Counted from the stretch's first letter, positions 18,767 to 28,436 are shown. The stretch: 64,000 nt of DNA from Blastopirellula sp. J2-11 (GCF_024584705.1 NZ_CP097384.1:1116001-1180000), one strand, 5' to 3'. Numbers and translations: made by a program. Notes: generated by a model from the sequence alone, not told the origin.

Positions 18767-19116
18767 GGAAGAAAATAAAATGGGGGGAGATGGGCATTCG
18801 ATTTGCTATCAGCTGTCATCGTACGCATTTCCTTGCGTCCTAGCCAGCGAAGCCCGGCAATAGCCAGTTTGATGCTCGGCGAAAAAACAACCTGCCAGCG
18901 GTGGTGAGCAATTCCAAATTAGCTAGTTGCTATCGCCAACTTACTGCGATATGTCTAAATGGAGAAAGCGACTGCATGAAGTTAGCTTCAAGCATTCGGT
19001 TCTAGGTTCCGATTCGTAGGAGTGATTGGGGTCGCATCCCCGATAATGAACAGGTACATTTGCCTTAAGTCTCCAGTTCCAAAGCGTTTCAGGCATTGCC
19101 TGCTGAAGGATGGATT
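18767..19116. other. Intergenic region between divergent genes
   Basis: This 350-base stretch separates the leftward acyl-CoA-dehydrogenase-like gene from glgP. It should hold both promoters, but no convincing -35/-10 pair, repeat or small gene was found. Confidence 0.5.
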
Positions 19117-21318
19117 ATGAGTCAAGCAGAATTGACGCAAACCGAGTCAGACGCCTTAAAAGGCGTTGTCGCAGAATTATCGGCCGAGAAGCTTTATGAC
19201 AAGTGCATCGAACTGGCCAACAATCTGTGGTGGACTTGGCAGCCCGACGTTTTCAACCTCTTTCGCGACCTCGATCCGATCCGCTGGCGCCAGCTGGATC
19301 ACAACCCGATCGCGCTGCTGAAAGAGTTTACGCCAGAGCGGCTCGAGCTTCGTGCCGCCGAAATGGTCCTTTACAGCCGCATTAACCATGCTTATCGCCG
19401 GCTGAAAGAATATCTCTCGACGAAAGATACTTGGTCGGCGACCCATGCCGGCGTTTTGGGATCGCGTCCCGTCGCTTACTTTTCAGCCGAATTTGGCATT
19501 CACGAATCGCTGCCGATTTATTCGGGCGGTCTGGGCGTCCTCTCGGGCGACCATGTGAAAAGTGCTAGCGGACTGGGCGTTCCGCTGGTCGCGATCGGCC
19601 TGTTTTATGACCAAGGCTATTTCAAGCAGCACTTGGACGTCGACGGCTATCAGCACGAAGAGTACATGGATACCAAGGTTGAGAATCTGCCGATGAAGCC
19701 GGCGATCTCTCCCGATGGAACTCCGATTACGATCTCGATCGATACGCGTAGCGGCACGCTCAAAGCCAAGCTTTGGAAGATGAACGTCGGCCGCGTAAAG
19801 CTCTTCTTGCTCGATTGCGATGTAGACGGCAACAAGCCGGAAGATCGTGAGTTGACCAGCCGTTTGTACGGTGGCGACGAACGAACGCGTATTCGCCAAG
19901 AGTTGGTGTTGGGCGTCGGCGGCATGCGAGCGCTCAAGGCGCTCGGCATTACTCCCGGCGTTTACCACCTGAACGAAGGGCACAGCGCCTTCGCTTCGTT
20001 GGAAGGAATGCGTGAGCGGATTCAGGAAGATGGCTTGTCGTACGAAGACGCGATGCGTGACGTCGCTCGGCAGACCATCTTCACGACGCATACGCCGGTT
20101 CCGGCAGGGCACGACCGATTTGACGCGGGTCTGATCGAAGAGCATCTGGGCCCGCTCCGCGACGCCATGGGGATCTCGCACGATCAGCTGATGGGGTTAG
20201 GGCGCGTTGAGCCGCAGAACGAAAACGAGACCTTCTGCATGACCGTCGTCGGGCTCAAACTGTCACGCCGCGCCAATGCGGTCAGCCAGTTGCATGGGCA
20301 CGTTTCGCGACGCATGTGGGCCCATCTGTGGCCGTGGCGCGTGGAAGAAGAGATTCCGATCGGCCATATCACCAACGGCGTGCATGTGCCGAGCTGGGTC
20401 GCCTGGCAGATGTTGCAGCTTTATGATCGCCACTTCCCGAGCGGTTGGTACAGTCGCATGGGAGAGGCCGATTTCTGGCAAAACATTCATAGCGTCGATC
20501 CTGGCGAATTGTGGGAAACCCACGCAACGCTAAAAAACCTGCTGCTGCAATTTGTTCGCCGCCGCGTTTCGCGACAATGTCGCCGCCGGGGTGAAAGCGA
20601 CGAAGCAGTCGAACGAGCTCGCACGCTGCTCGATCCGAACATTCTGACGATCGGATTCGCGCGGCGTTTTGCGACCTACAAACGAGCCGACCTGTTGTTG
20701 GATGACCCCGATCGTTTGGACGAAATCGTCAACTCGGCGAACCGTCCGGTCCAGTTCATCTTCTCCGGCAAGGCGCACCCGAAAGATGAGCCCGGCAAAG
20801 CGAAGATCCGCGAGATCTTCAATTTGCGGAATGACGAACGCTTCCGACATCGGATCGTGTTTGTCGAAGATTACGACATCAACGTCGGACGCCATTTGAT
20901 CCAAGGGGTCGATGTCTGGTTGAACAACCCGCGACGTCCGCTGGAAGCCTCCGGAACGAGCGGTCAAAAGGTCGTGTTGAACGGCGGTTTGAACTGCTCG
21001 ATTCTCGACGGTTGGTGGGCCGAAGCGCACGACGGCAACAACGGCTTTGCGATCGGCAACGGAAGAACGCACAGTTCGGTCGAACGCCAGGACGAACGCG
21101 ATGGCGAACAGCTGTATCGCGTGCTGGAAAACGAGGTGGTGCCGCTCTTCTATGACCGCGACGTCGATGGATTGCCGCGGGAGTGGATCAAACGGATGAT
21201 GAACTCGATCGGCACGTTGGCTTGGCGATTTAGCGCTCACCGCATGGTGATGGACTATACGCGTCACGCCTATGTCCCGGCCGCCGGCGGCTTGAGCTGC
21301 GATATGAGCCAGTTCTAA
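19117..21318 (+). CDS. glgP: Alpha-glucan (glycogen) phosphorylase, short form
   Basis: The protein has 733 residues. ATG at 19117 follows GAAGGA by 6 bases; an in-frame TTG at 19096 would add seven residues. It releases glucose-1-phosphate from alpha-1,4-glucans. The N-terminal DUF3417-like segment (LANNLWWTWQPDVFNLFRDLD) and YFSAEFGIHESLPIYSGGLG are hallmarks of the short GT35 type found in many bacteria and archaea. The pyridoxal-phosphate region is present near GTSGQKVVLNGGLNCS, as are RFATYKRADL and FSGKAHPKD. The length is about 100 residues below the E. coli GlgP type, as expected for this clade. It stands alone and ends at a strong terminator. Confidence 0.93.
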   Translation: MSQAELTQTESDALKGVVAELSAEKLYDKCIELANNLWWTWQPDVFNLFRDLDPIRWRQLDHNPIALLKEFTPERLELRAAEMVLYSRINHAYRRLKEYLSTKDTWSATHAGVLGSRPVAYFSAEFGIHESLPIYSGGLGVLSGDHVKSASGLGVPLVAIGLFYDQGYFKQHLDVDGYQHEEYMDTKVENLPMKPAISPDGTPITISIDTRSGTLKAKLWKMNVGRVKLFLLDCDVDGNKPEDRELTSRLYGGDERTRIRQELVLGVGGMRALKALGITPGVYHLNEGHSAFASLEGMRERIQEDGLSYEDAMRDVARQTIFTTHTPVPAGHDRFDAGLIEEHLGPLRDAMGISHDQLMGLGRVEPQNENETFCMTVVGLKLSRRANAVSQLHGHVSRRMWAHLWPWRVEEEIPIGHITNGVHVPSWVAWQMLQLYDRHFPSGWYSRMGEADFWQNIHSVDPGELWETHATLKNLLLQFVRRRVSRQCRRRGESDEAVERARTLLDPNILTIGFARRFATYKRADLLLDDPDRLDEIVNSANRPVQFIFSGKAHPKDEPGKAKIREIFNLRNDERFRHRIVFVEDYDINVGRHLIQGVDVWLNNPRRPLEASGTSGQKVVLNGGLNCSILDGWWAEAHDGNNGFAIGNGRTHSSVERQDERDGEQLYRVLENEVVPLFYDRDVDGLPREWIKRMMNSIGTLAWRFSAHRMVMDYTRHAYVPAAGGLSCDMSQF

Positions 21319-21347
21319 GCAATAAGCCTTAGATCCGTAAGCTTACA

Positions 21348-21381
21348 AAGCGCCTTGCCGGGTTCGGCAAGGCGCTTTTTT
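21348..21381 (+). terminator. Strong intrinsic terminator of glgP
   Basis: Perfect 12-base arms (AAGCGCCTTGCC and GGCAAGGCGCTT) with a 6-base loop run into six T residues, starting 29 bases after the stop codon. Confidence 0.93.
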
Positions 21382-21778
21382 GTGGATGTGGAAGCGGGGA
21401 AGTTTGGTTGACGGTACGAACGAGTGTACCTTAGCTGATTTTGCATATGGTTTCGTCAAAAAAAGGGAAAATCCAGGACGCTTTAGCGGGATCATTGACG
21501 CCCATTTCAGTCTCCGATACTGCTGGCGTCGATTATTGAATTGCGGAATTGACCTAGGACTAATCGTCCTTGGGCACATCGCTAACTGTCATTGGTCAAC
21601 TTGCCTAAGGACGCGAGACGCGGTTGTCAGAAACGAATATAATTATGGTTCACCGTCGGTCTTCCGATTCAAATTGGAAAAACGTCGGCAAGAAACCGTT
21701 CAATACGAGCCTATTGAGTCTCAGTCATTCTTCTTGCAAGAGCTTTGGCGGTCTCGACGTCAATCCTTGAGGTGTCAA
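21382..21778. other. AT-richer stretch before the two-gene island
   Basis: About 400 bases look clearly less GC-rich than the flanks. An open frame runs through it into the next gene, but its translation (many Cys and Trp, no domain pattern) does not look real. No repeat or recombination site was identified. Confidence 0.5.
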
Positions 21779-22426
21779 ATGTCCGAACAGTCATATATGG
21801 TAAGCGGCTACGAGCCTGAGGGCAGTGAAGGTACCGTCGTGTTCACTTTCGTGCCGAAAGGGGAGAAACGCGGGACTGCCTCAGGTGATATTTTGTCCAG
21901 GCCTCCGCAGTTCGTCGTTGCAGTGCACGTTTCTGACGGAAGCATCAATCTTGATTGGGGCGGCTCCCCCGATGACCCCGGAGTCGCTAAAGATGAAATC
22001 CAGAAAGAAGTACAGATTCGCATGCAGGAGAGGACTCTTTGGATTGATCGCGTGCGAAGTCTAGTAGACAACGTGAACATATGGGCCCAGTCGAAGGGAT
22101 GGTCAACGCGGCGAGTGGAAAAGAAACTGGACGATGCGAGAGTGGGCGCCCACCATGTTCCAGCACTTGTGATGCAAGCGGACACAGTTCGAATCATGCT
22201 CGAGCCAATTGGACGTTCTGCCCCCGGCGTAGAGGGAATTGCAGATCTTTATTTGATGCCTGGATATGACGATATCGCAAGCATCTTCTACTACGACGGT
22301 GGTTGGAAGCTACACTACGCATTCAGCGGCAAGATTGTGACAAGCATTCGTGAAGCCGAAGCGATTCCGCTCTCCGAGGATTCGCTAAAAAAAATCCTTG
22401 AGGAGATGAGGCAACATGCCCTCTAG
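21779..22426 (+). CDS. Hypothetical protein, partner of HEPN-like gene
   Basis: The protein has 215 residues. The ATG at 21779 is supported by TGAGG at 7 bases; the frame is open further upstream, but that part is not protein-like. The N-terminal third is beta-rich (GTVVFTFVPKG, QFVVAVHVSDGSINLDWGG). A helical part (KDEIQKEVQIRMQERTLW) leads to a C-terminal alpha/beta segment (APGVEGIADLYLMPGYDDI). No membrane segment, signal peptide or known catalytic motif is visible, and I do not recognise the family with certainty. The next gene starts inside its last codons (11-base overlap), so the pair is co-translated. Base composition differs from the neighbours, suggesting transfer. If the partner is a HEPN toxin, this could be its antitoxin or effector partner; that is inference. 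Confidence 0.75.
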   Translation: MSEQSYMVSGYEPEGSEGTVVFTFVPKGEKRGTASGDILSRPPQFVVAVHVSDGSINLDWGGSPDDPGVAKDEIQKEVQIRMQERTLWIDRVRSLVDNVNIWAQSKGWSTRRVEKKLDDARVGAHHVPALVMQADTVRIMLEPIGRSAPGVEGIADLYLMPGYDDIASIFYYDGGWKLHYAFSGKIVTSIREAEAIPLSEDSLKKILEEMRQHAL

Positions 22427-22859
22427 GCACCAATGGCAATCTCGGATTAAATCTGTCGAACGTGAATTTGTCGCAATCCGACAAGGTACTAATCGTTTTC
22501 TTGATCACGCTCAAAGCGATCCTACGATCTTGCTGGCCGACCTGAGACAAGGAGAAATTGTCAGCGCTTCGCGTAACTTGGAGGGGACCTATATCATGCG
22601 TCTGTTCGCGGAATTTGAAACGGGGGCAAGGCAGTTCTGGGATGAGACATGGGGAACGGAAATAAAGACATTCAACTTATTTGAAGGGTTGGCCGCGCGC
22701 CGCGGGATTCCTGATACGGATCGAATTAATGGGCATCTCGTTCGCGATTACCGGAACAGCTTAGTGCACGAACGCGACGAACAACCTGATCCACTTTCGA
22801 TTGCCTTGGCACGCAGATATCTTTGCACCTTTTTCAGCTATCTGCCCGTCGAATGGTGA
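22416..22859 (+). CDS. Putative HEPN-domain protein (possible RNase toxin)
   Basis: The protein has 147 residues, starting at an ATG that overlaps the end of the previous gene by 11 bases. It is predicted to be all helical. Near the C terminus it has RNSLVH (R113-H118), which fits the HEPN RNase signature R-x4-6-H, with the polar residue (N114) expected directly after the Arg, in a helix (RINGHLVRDYRNSLVHERD). Known HEPN proteins of this size cleave RNA as homodimers and act as toxins in toxin-antitoxin or phage-defence modules. No MNT-type antitoxin is next to it; the upstream gene is of a different, unrecognised kind. The family call rests on one motif plus helical character. Confidence 0.6.
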   Translation: MPSRHQWQSRIKSVEREFVAIRQGTNRFLDHAQSDPTILLADLRQGEIVSASRNLEGTYIMRLFAEFETGARQFWDETWGTEIKTFNLFEGLAARRGIPDTDRINGHLVRDYRNSLVHERDEQPDPLSIALARRYLCTFFSYLPVEW

Positions 22860-23361
22860 TTCGCTTTTCAATCAATGCATACTTGGGCGATGTGAAACTT
22901 GTTCAGGTGTCTTTTTTGATAGAAGCAAAAAGCAGCAAGGAAAGAGTCGGATCAACCAAACCGTGGGATCCGAGTGTCGATAGGCCGAACGCGCCTAGGA
23001 AGGCGTGATCTGAACACTGCTCGACATCAAAAAATGCTGCACTTCATAGTGTATATGGGTTGAGCCGCAGAAGCGGGTGACGTTTCATGTCGCTCAGCGC
23101 AAGATAGTCTCAGATTTCCGCAAATACACAGCGGGTTTCGAGATCGAGTTTACCGTACAAGTGGTGGCGACACTTAAGTGTCGCGCCAATTTAATCTCGA
23201 AGGCATTCTTACTGTATAGTTCATCTTGGGTGAAAGTCAAAGCGGGGAAGAGGGCATTGCTTTTCCCTCCACATCCAGCATGACCTGGCGCATGATCATT
23301 GGGGGATCACCAGGCCGTGAGTCCAATTGCGGATAGGACTATTGTTCTGCTGCCGATGTCA
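22860..23361. other. Gene-poor end of the island
   Basis: About 500 bases with only short, unconvincing frames (for example 23077-23283, no ribosome site and no domain pattern). No terminator hairpin, tRNA or attachment-like repeat was found. Confidence 0.5.
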
Positions 23362-25869
23362 TCAAGATCGAGTCGGCTTGCTGGGGCCGCTGCTGTCACC
23401 GTTGGCCGGGTGGAGTCGTTCAAAGCTGTTCATTTCGAGACGTCCGCCTGGCGACGAGATCACCGTCTCTTGCTGCTGATCGCTGAGCGCGAGGTGGATC
23501 TTTTTGAGCAATGTCTTGCGGTGAATCGGCTTCGATTGATAGTCGGTGCAGCCGACATCCATACAGCGCTGGCGATCTTCCTCCATCGCTTGCGCCGTCA
23601 ACGCGATAATCGGCACTTGGTAGCCAAGACCACGCAGCTTTTGGGTCGCGGTATAGCCGTCCATGATCGGCATTTGCATATCCATGAGGATCACGTCGTA
23701 GGGCAGGGCGACTTCCTCCGCGATTTCCATTCTCTCCAGGGCTTCGACGCCGTTGGTCGCCAACGTCACTTTGGCGCCGGCTCTTTCTAGAATGGTGCGG
23801 ATTAGCAATTGTGCGTCGCGGCTATCTTCGACCAGCAGCACGTTCGCGTCGATCCGCGGCGGCATGTCCAACGACGGCTGCGAAAGGCTCTTCAGGCATT
23901 GGTCGATCGACTCGACAAACGGGATTCCTTCGATGTCGCCAACCGGAACAGAGAGTGTAAACGCCGAACCTTTTCCCAGCGTACTTTCGACGATCAACGT
24001 TCCGCCAAGCAGTTCGGCCAGGCGCCGGCTGATGGGGAGTCCGAGGCCAGCGCCTCCGAACGAACGCGATGTCGTACTGTCTCCTTGAACAAACGGCTCG
24101 AAAATGTGTTCCAACTTGTCGGGAGGAACGCCTGGTCCGGTATCCTCGACACGGACGCGCAACATCCGCCGGCCGACGTCGCCAAATGTGGAGGAAAGCT
24201 CCAGAGTGATGCCCCCTTTCTCGGTGAACTTCAGCGCGTTACCAACCAGGTTCAGCAAGATTTGCCGCAAGCGGAGCGCATCGGTCTCGATTTGGGCCGG
24301 TATCGGCGTTTTGCAACGGACTGAAAGGTGGAGCCGTCTCGCCGCGGCGCGCTTCTTCAAAATGCCGGTGACTTCCTTGGCGATTCGTCCTGGTGAGCAA
24401 AGTTCGGTTTGGATCTCGGTGCGCCCTGCTTCGATCCTTGATAGATCGAGCACGTCGTCGATCAAGCCAAGCAAGTGCTCGCCGTTGCGTAGGATCGTAT
24501 TGAGCGTTTCGTTGCGCTCTTCGATTGAGCCGTAGTCAGGCGACTCCAGCAAGTTTTCGGTAAAGCCCAGAATCGCCGTCATCGGCGTGCGCAGTTCATG
24601 ACTCATCGTCGCCAGGAAACGACTCTTCGCCAGATTGGCCGACTCGGCGCGGTGTTGTGCGGCTAGCAATTCGTCGTGCGAATGGACAATTTTCCAGGAC
24701 ATCGCGTTAAATTGCCGAACAACGTCATTCAGTTCGTCGTGACATTCGTCGTCGACTTGCAGTCCGAACTCGCCGTCGCCGATTCTTTTGGCGGCGTGCG
24801 ACAGCCGCGCGATTCGCGCTCGCAATCGATTGCCGACCAGCCAACTAATTCCCAGCACGATGGTCGCCAACAGCAACGCGACGCCAAAGATGTTCCAGCG
24901 CAAACGGGTCAGCGGCGCCATCAGCGAGTCCTCGGCTTGATCGACGACCGCCTCCCAGCCGAGTCCCATGTATTTTCCGGAGCCGCGGCTTTCGGCGGCG
25001 ATCGACAAGATGCGCGTTCCGTCCTCGCTGGCGTATTCATAAACACGCTGCGTTGGTCCAAACGATGTGAAGGTCAGGCCTGTGAGCGGTGAGATTTGAT
25101 CAAGCGGAGTCCGCGCACTGTAGGCGGAATGGTAGATGTATTTCTTTTCAGCGTCGATCAATGAAATGTTGAGCACCGAATCTTGCTTCGCGCTTTGCTC
25201 AATCACATCGACGATTTCATGAATCGAGATCACCGTTTTCAACACGCCCAAAAAATCGCCTTGGGAGTCATCGATTCGCAAGCAAAGACTGATCGCGTAC
25301 TCTTGGGCGCTTTCGTCATAGGCGACGCTATCGACATAGACCCCTTCTTTTTCCGCCGAGCGCCACCATTGCTCGTCGTTTTGGCGATAGTCGGACGTGC
25401 GGTTCGTTTCGGCGACATTGGCTCCGTATCGATTCGTCAAGAAGACTTCGCCATATTCGGCGGCGCCATATTCGTCATTGAGCAGCGATACCTGACGCGC
25501 GAGTTCTTGCGACAAGGGGAGCGCGCCAATTTCGGTAGAAAGCTGGGAGACGGCGGGATCGTTCGACCGCCACTGTTGATCGCGCTCGTCGATCGTCGCC
25601 TGAATGTCGGGCAACTTCGCAAACTCGGCGTTGGAATCATGCAGCGCTTGCCGGATCTGCGGCGATTCAGAGTAGGCTCTCCACTGCGCGATCCTGGTAT
25701 GCACCATCCGATCGATCTCGTCGATTACGGATTGCGCATGCCCAGCCGAACGACTGATGATGACGTTGCGGAGCACCTCCGAGGCCTGGCGACTCGCGAG
25801 ATAGCCGACCAACAGCATACTGATCATTAAGATGATCAGTAACGAATAAAACTTCGTCGTAAGCTTCAT
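23362..25869 (-). CDS. Hybrid sensor histidine kinase / response regulator
   Basis: The protein has 835 residues. An N-terminal transmembrane helix (about 7-27, SLLIILMISMLLVGYLAS) leads to a 300-residue extracytoplasmic sensor that looks like a double-Cache domain. A second helix (about 325-347) and a HAMP linker (IARLSHAAKRIGDGEFGL) follow. The dimerisation/phosphoacceptor helix has the H-box SHELRTP (about 420); the ATPase domain has NLVGNALKFTEKG, DTGPGVPP and GGAGLGLPI. A C-terminal receiver domain (about 680-800) has VEDS, the phosphoacceptor DMQMPIMDG and the final lysine in SKPIH. Such proteins sense small ligands outside the cell and phosphorylate their own receiver. No cognate output regulator is adjacent. 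The gene is monocistronic. Confidence 0.92.
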   Translation of the reverse strand: MKLTTKFYSLLIILMISMLLVGYLASRQASEVLRNVIISRSAGHAQSVIDEIDRMVHTRIAQWRAYSESPQIRQALHDSNAEFAKLPDIQATIDERDQQWRSNDPAVSQLSTEIGALPLSQELARQVSLLNDEYGAAEYGEVFLTNRYGANVAETNRTSDYRQNDEQWWRSAEKEGVYVDSVAYDESAQEYAISLCLRIDDSQGDFLGVLKTVISIHEIVDVIEQSAKQDSVLNISLIDAEKKYIYHSAYSARTPLDQISPLTGLTFTSFGPTQRVYEYASEDGTRILSIAAESRGSGKYMGLGWEAVVDQAEDSLMAPLTRLRWNIFGVALLLATIVLGISWLVGNRLRARIARLSHAAKRIGDGEFGLQVDDECHDELNDVVRQFNAMSWKIVHSHDELLAAQHRAESANLAKSRFLATMSHELRTPMTAILGFTENLLESPDYGSIEERNETLNTILRNGEHLLGLIDDVLDLSRIEAGRTEIQTELCSPGRIAKEVTGILKKRAAARRLHLSVRCKTPIPAQIETDALRLRQILLNLVGNALKFTEKGGITLELSSTFGDVGRRMLRVRVEDTGPGVPPDKLEHIFEPFVQGDSTTSRSFGGAGLGLPISRRLAELLGGTLIVESTLGKGSAFTLSVPVGDIEGIPFVESIDQCLKSLSQPSLDMPPRIDANVLLVEDSRDAQLLIRTILERAGAKVTLATNGVEALERMEIAEEVALPYDVILMDMQMPIMDGYTATQKLRGLGYQVPIIALTAQAMEEDRQRCMDVGCTDYQSKPIHRKTLLKKIHLALSDQQQETVISSPGGRLEMNSFERLHPANGDSSGPSKPTRS

Positions 25870-26224
25870 GTGCGTTGCCCCTACGCAATAACTTCGCTTT
25901 CAACGGAAAGAATAGGTCAGTCGTTCCGTGGTGCGGTGACTTAATCGAGAGGAATTCGATTCCATGATCCGACGCTTTTCGTCTTGAAAGCTCAGGGGCC
26001 GAATTTTTGGGCGACTCCTCGCATCTGGTTCGTTTTATCGGGATGCCCCGATGATTCGGGGCCAGCAAGTTAAGCGGATTTCCAGGGTATTTTGTTGGAA
26101 CGGATCTGGACAGTTTGGACCGATCCTAGCGCCGACCCGTTCTCGTCTGGCTGACTTTGCAGTGATATACTGTTCGCTTTCCCTCCGTCCCTGCCGGCAA
26201 TGTCCCAACCGAGGCTTGTGCGCG
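25870..26224. other. Divergent intergenic region
   Basis: About 355 bases lie between the leftward histidine kinase and the rightward deoxyhypusine-synthase-like gene. An extended -10 box is visible near the right end; nothing else stands out. Confidence 0.5.
26163..26171 (+). promoter_or_regulatory. Possible extended -10 promoter
   Basis: TGATATACT matches the extended -10 form (TG-n-TATACT), 53 bases before the start codon of the next gene. No clear -35 box is present. Confidence 0.35.
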
Positions 26225-27187
26225 ATGTCGATTACCCAGTTCATGGAACGCCACTACCGTCATTTTAACGCTCGAGAAATGCTCGATGCGGCGAAATCTT
26301 ATAAATCTTTCGTCGAAAATGGCGGGAAGATGATGGTTACACTGGCCGGCGCAATGAGTACCGCCGAGCTTGGCGTTTCATTGGCCGAAATGATCCGCCA
26401 GGGTAAAGTGCACGCGATCAGTTGCACCGCCGCTAATCTGGAAGAAGACGTCTTCAATTTGGTGGCTCATAATGAGTACAAGCTGGCCACCAACTATCGC
26501 GACCTTTCGCCCGAGGCGGAACGCGATCTACGTGATGCAGGATTCAATCGCGTTACCGACACCTGTATCCCGGAGACGGTCGTTCGTCATCTTGAGCGTC
26601 TGCTTACCGAGCTCTGGATCGAAGCGGGCGAAAAGGGAGAGCAGCATTCGCCGGTCGACTATTTCCGGATGCTCTTTGACGCGAACGCGCTGGAGCCTTA
26701 CTACCAGATACCGGTCGAAGACTCGTGGTTGAAAGCGGCGTTTGACGCCAAGATCCCGATCTACGTTCCTGGCTACGAAGATTCGACCATGGGGAACATC
26801 TTCGCGGCTCGCGTGATTGAAGGAAAAGTGAAGTCGCACAACGTGCTGAAGCCCGGCACCGCCCAGATGCAAGAGTTGGTCGAGTGGTATCTGGCCAATC
26901 AGAAGGATCATCCGATCGGCTTTTATCAAATCGGCGGCGGCATCGCCGGCGATTTCGCGATTTGCGCCGTTCCCCTGATCATTCAAGATCTTGAGTTGGA
27001 TGTCAGCTACTGGAGCTACTTCTGCCAAATTTCAGACTCAACCACGTCGTTCGGTTCGTACAGTGGCGCGGTGCCGAATGAAAAGATCACTTGGAACAAG
27101 CTCGATGTCCATACCGACAAGTTCATGATCAACTCCGACGCGTCGATCGTCGCGCCGATGATGTTCGCCTACGTGCTGGGGCAATAG
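26225..27187 (+). CDS. Deoxyhypusine synthase-like protein
   Basis: The protein has 320 residues from the ATG at 26225; the frame is open to 26051, but the extra residues are not conserved-looking. The fold signature is clear: GGKMMVTLAGAMSTAELG near the N terminus, an NAD-binding region (PIYVPGYEDSTMGN), IGGGIAGDFAIC, and the C-terminal SDSTTSFGSYSGA ... WNKLDVH ... NSDASIVAPMMFAYVL. The lysine in WNK (about K292) matches the catalytic lysine that forms the enzyme-aminobutyl intermediate in the eukaryotic enzyme. Bacteria lack eIF5A, so the natural acceptor is not hypusine; characterised bacterial relatives make homospermidine or related polyamines. The gene is monocistronic. Confidence 0.88.
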   Translation: MSITQFMERHYRHFNAREMLDAAKSYKSFVENGGKMMVTLAGAMSTAELGVSLAEMIRQGKVHAISCTAANLEEDVFNLVAHNEYKLATNYRDLSPEAERDLRDAGFNRVTDTCIPETVVRHLERLLTELWIEAGEKGEQHSPVDYFRMLFDANALEPYYQIPVEDSWLKAAFDAKIPIYVPGYEDSTMGNIFAARVIEGKVKSHNVLKPGTAQMQELVEWYLANQKDHPIGFYQIGGGIAGDFAICAVPLIIQDLELDVSYWSYFCQISDSTTSFGSYSGAVPNEKITWNKLDVHTDKFMINSDASIVAPMMFAYVLGQ

Positions 27188-27314
27188 CGCGCAGCACGTG
27201 TCGGCAGTAACGGCGTTCAAGGCATAGACCTCTTCATGGTGTGCCTCATGGTGAAGACTTGTCGCTAGTTAGGCGAATGCAGCGAGAGACGCTGTCGCCG
27301 TTTCGCGATGTCGA

Positions 27315-28280
27315 CTATTCCCACGTTAGTTTCGTAGCGCGAATCCCGTTCAGCTCCGGGTTAAGTGCGAACACGTAGTATTCTCCGTTGTGCAGAACGA
27401 TTTCAGGAGCCGCCACCGGCATGCGGGCAACCAAAAAGCGTTCGTCCTGATTGATTCCAAAATAGTTGGGATCATCCGAGTGGTACAAGGTCGAGATTTG
27501 ATCCTTGCCGTACTTCTGAGTTCTCAACAGGTAGTAATGACCGTCGCGCTCGAATACGAAAGGACATTCCGCTGAATAGGCGGTCGTATCGGTCAGTCCC
27601 CCAAAAGCGACAACCACCGAATCTGTCCACGTTTTGAAATCACGCGTCTTGCGAAGATAGACGGCTCCTTGGCGATTCTTTTGAGAAATCGAGGGAGTTA
27701 CGGAAGGGTTGGCCGTGTAGTATCCATGCCAGCCGTTGGCGACGGGAAGCAGCATCACGTCGCGAGCAAATCCCTCTTTCCCTTCAGAGAACATGCCTGT
27801 TTTGCCGTTGGGCTGAACGACACGCTGAAAATTCTTGCCATCCTCGCTGGTCGCGTGACAAATGTTGTTCCAATCGCCATAGAACATGTGGTACGTCTTC
27901 CCGACGAGAACGACATGGGGAGCTTGGAGTCCTCCTTCCGTTTCTCCAACTTCTGGATCGGCCTGCATCGCGATTCCCTGGGGCTCCCAATTGGTCGCTG
28001 TCGGCGACTTTCCTTCCCAGCGATAGAAGACTCGCGTCTTGCCGCCGCAGGTCGTCTTGCGGATGCAAGACCAGAGTTGCCATGTGCCGTCAGCCGCTTG
28101 CCAGACGGCGAAGTCAACCGGCTGCTGTTTGGGGGAACTGATCGCACCCAAGTCGGGGTTTCCAGCAATCGGCCACCAATCCTCCTGGATCACGGGCTGG
28201 GGAAACTCGTCTGCCGAAAGGTATTCGCAGGGCAGGATTGCGCAAAGCAGCGCGGTCGTGTATATGGCTGTGCGTAGCAT
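27315..28280 (-). CDS. Secreted five-bladed propeller protein (GH43-like)
   Basis: The product has 321 residues from the ATG at 28280, preferred because it gives a signal peptide (MLRTAIYTTALLCAILPCEYLSA). The rest shows repeated blade-like units (VDFAVWQAADGTWQLWSCI, APHVVLVGKTYHMFYGDW, VFERDGHYYLLRTQ, APEIVLHNGEYYVFAL), as in glycosidases of clan GH-F or GH130-like propellers. I cannot assign the three catalytic acids with confidence. It is transcribed divergently from the DUF1559 gene. In planctomycetes such secreted propellers commonly belong to polysaccharide breakdown sets. Enzyme activity is unproven. Confidence 0.65.
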   Translation of the reverse strand: MLRTAIYTTALLCAILPCEYLSADEFPQPVIQEDWWPIAGNPDLGAISSPKQQPVDFAVWQAADGTWQLWSCIRKTTCGGKTRVFYRWEGKSPTATNWEPQGIAMQADPEVGETEGGLQAPHVVLVGKTYHMFYGDWNNICHATSEDGKNFQRVVQPNGKTGMFSEGKEGFARDVMLLPVANGWHGYYTANPSVTPSISQKNRQGAVYLRKTRDFKTWTDSVVVAFGGLTDTTAYSAECPFVFERDGHYYLLRTQKYGKDQISTLYHSDDPNYFGINQDERFLVARMPVAAPEIVLHNGEYYVFALNPELNGIRATKLTWE

Positions 28281-28407
28281 GATAGAAGTGACTCTCCAAT
28301 AAAGTGGTAATACCATCACGGGTGACTGGAAGGATCACGTTAAAGCGGATTTGCGTCGAAATCAAGTGTTTTACTCGGCTCTGTCCACTGTTTTTTTGGG
28401 TTTTCTC

Positions 28408-28436
28408 TTGACATTTGTGAGCGACAGGCTCAAGAT
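28408..28436 (+). promoter_or_regulatory. Candidate promoter of the DUF1559 gene
   Basis: A perfect TTGACA at 28408-28413 is followed after 17 bases by a poor -10 (CAAGAT, 28431-28436), 65 bases before the start codon. Confidence 0.35.

Noticed and set aside
21380-21778. Upstream extension of the 215-residue island gene
   Set aside because: The extension overlaps the glgP terminator, has no ribosome site and looks random; the ATG at 21779 has a good site.
23077-23283. 68-codon frame at the end of the island
   Set aside because: No ribosome site, no composition or motif support.
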